DNA of 17,309 nucleotides from the NCBI GenBank assembly GCA_026770575.1, contig MU657172.1, forward strand, positions 22,068 to 39,376, in the 5' to 3' direction. Of the stretch, positions 17,234 to 17,309 are shown one piece after another (positions within the stretch are counted from its first letter, which is position 1; every line of letters begins with the position of its first letter). The DNA comes from Pelagophyceae sp. CCMP2097 (lineage: Eukaryota > Sar > Pelagophyceae). The translations under genes were made by a program, and so were the position numbers. Below the pieces are notes generated by a model. It was not told the origin of the DNA and searched no databases. It worked only from the letters and a program-made list of their open reading frames with translations.

Positions 17234-17309
17234 GATTCCACCGTCGCTGCTCGTGCGCGGGGCACCGGGAGCGGATTCCACCGTCGCTGCTCGTGCGCGG
17301 GGCACCGGG
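17234..17309. repeat. 36-bp direct repeat at the window end, period 40
   Basis: A 36-base unit beginning GATTCCACCGTCGCTGCTCG is identical at 17234-17269 and 17274-17309, separated by AGCG. The second copy ends exactly at the last base. This may mean that the contig stops in an unresolved tandem array. Confidence 0.9.

Larger units (their letters stand above)
16463..17309 (+). other. Unfinished RPB2 intron running to the window end
   Basis: After RHG the family continues Q-K-G, but the genomic frame reads PMPAP. An intron must therefore begin at or near G|GCCCCATG (16463, GC-type). I find no later match to the remaining Rpb2 motifs up to 17309, so the next exon is outside. The stretch is at least 847 nt long and dominated by minisatellites and degenerate G/C words. 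A plus-strand frame of 233 codons (16520-17221) within it is repeat-derived. Confidence 0.65.

Noticed and set aside
16947..17309. CRISPR-like appearance of regularly spaced repeats
   Set aside because: The units are contiguous or near-contiguous tandem copies without unique spacers, and the locus is a eukaryotic intron.
1..17309. tRNA, rRNA and known small RNA genes
   Set aside because: I looked for T-loop GGTTCGA-type signatures and rRNA-like blocks on both strands and saw nothing with a matching fold.

Overview
The window looks like nuclear DNA of a GC-rich unicellular eukaryote, most likely an alga or a related protist. It holds three recognisable spliced genes, no bacterial operon structure, and many minisatellite-like repeats inside introns and between genes. 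Which lineage it comes from cannot be settled by reading alone. High GC together with a helicase-associated (HA) domain fits pelagophytes or haptophytes. Frequent GC-AG introns together with an invariant G after the acceptor AG recall dinoflagellates. I leave this open.

Layout. Bases 1-2151 carry no gene I can support. They hold dispersed direct repeats, a perfect 11-bp inverted repeat (368-408), a 16-bp inverted-repeat pair enclosing about 450 bp (494-944) with a broken coding-like stretch inside, and a 26-bp direct-repeat pair around a low-complexity block (1061-1605). Bases 2152-6811, minus strand, hold a large three-exon gene. It encodes a disordered Ala/Pro-rich protein of about 1470 residues with a SUMO-interacting-like motif, one HA domain, a charged helical segment and a C-terminal J domain. 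Bases 6812-8647 are intergenic, less GC-rich and repeat-bearing. Bases 8648-9498, minus strand, hold a four-exon UTP23 gene (PIN-like factor of the small-subunit processome). A 368-base divergent intergenic stretch separates it from RPB2, the second-largest subunit of RNA polymerase II. RPB2 runs from 9867 on the plus strand for at least 24 exons and leaves the window inside an intron, so roughly the last fifth of the protein is missing.

How the genes relate. UTP23 (rRNA processing) and RPB2 (mRNA transcription) are both core growth genes and share a head-to-head promoter region. The J-domain gene is a separate unit with its own poly(A)-like signal.

Most notable points. (1) The RPB2 intron set was rebuilt codon by codon against the conserved Rpb2 family. 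All 23 complete introns end AG|G, and about a quarter begin with GC rather than GT. (2) Exon 5 carries a Tudor/Agenet-like insertion in the Rpb2 protrusion. (3) The UTP23 homologue seems to lack most of the usual zinc-binding Cys/His residues. (4) The J-domain gene combines HA and J domains, and its two introns are built largely of short tandem and direct repeats.
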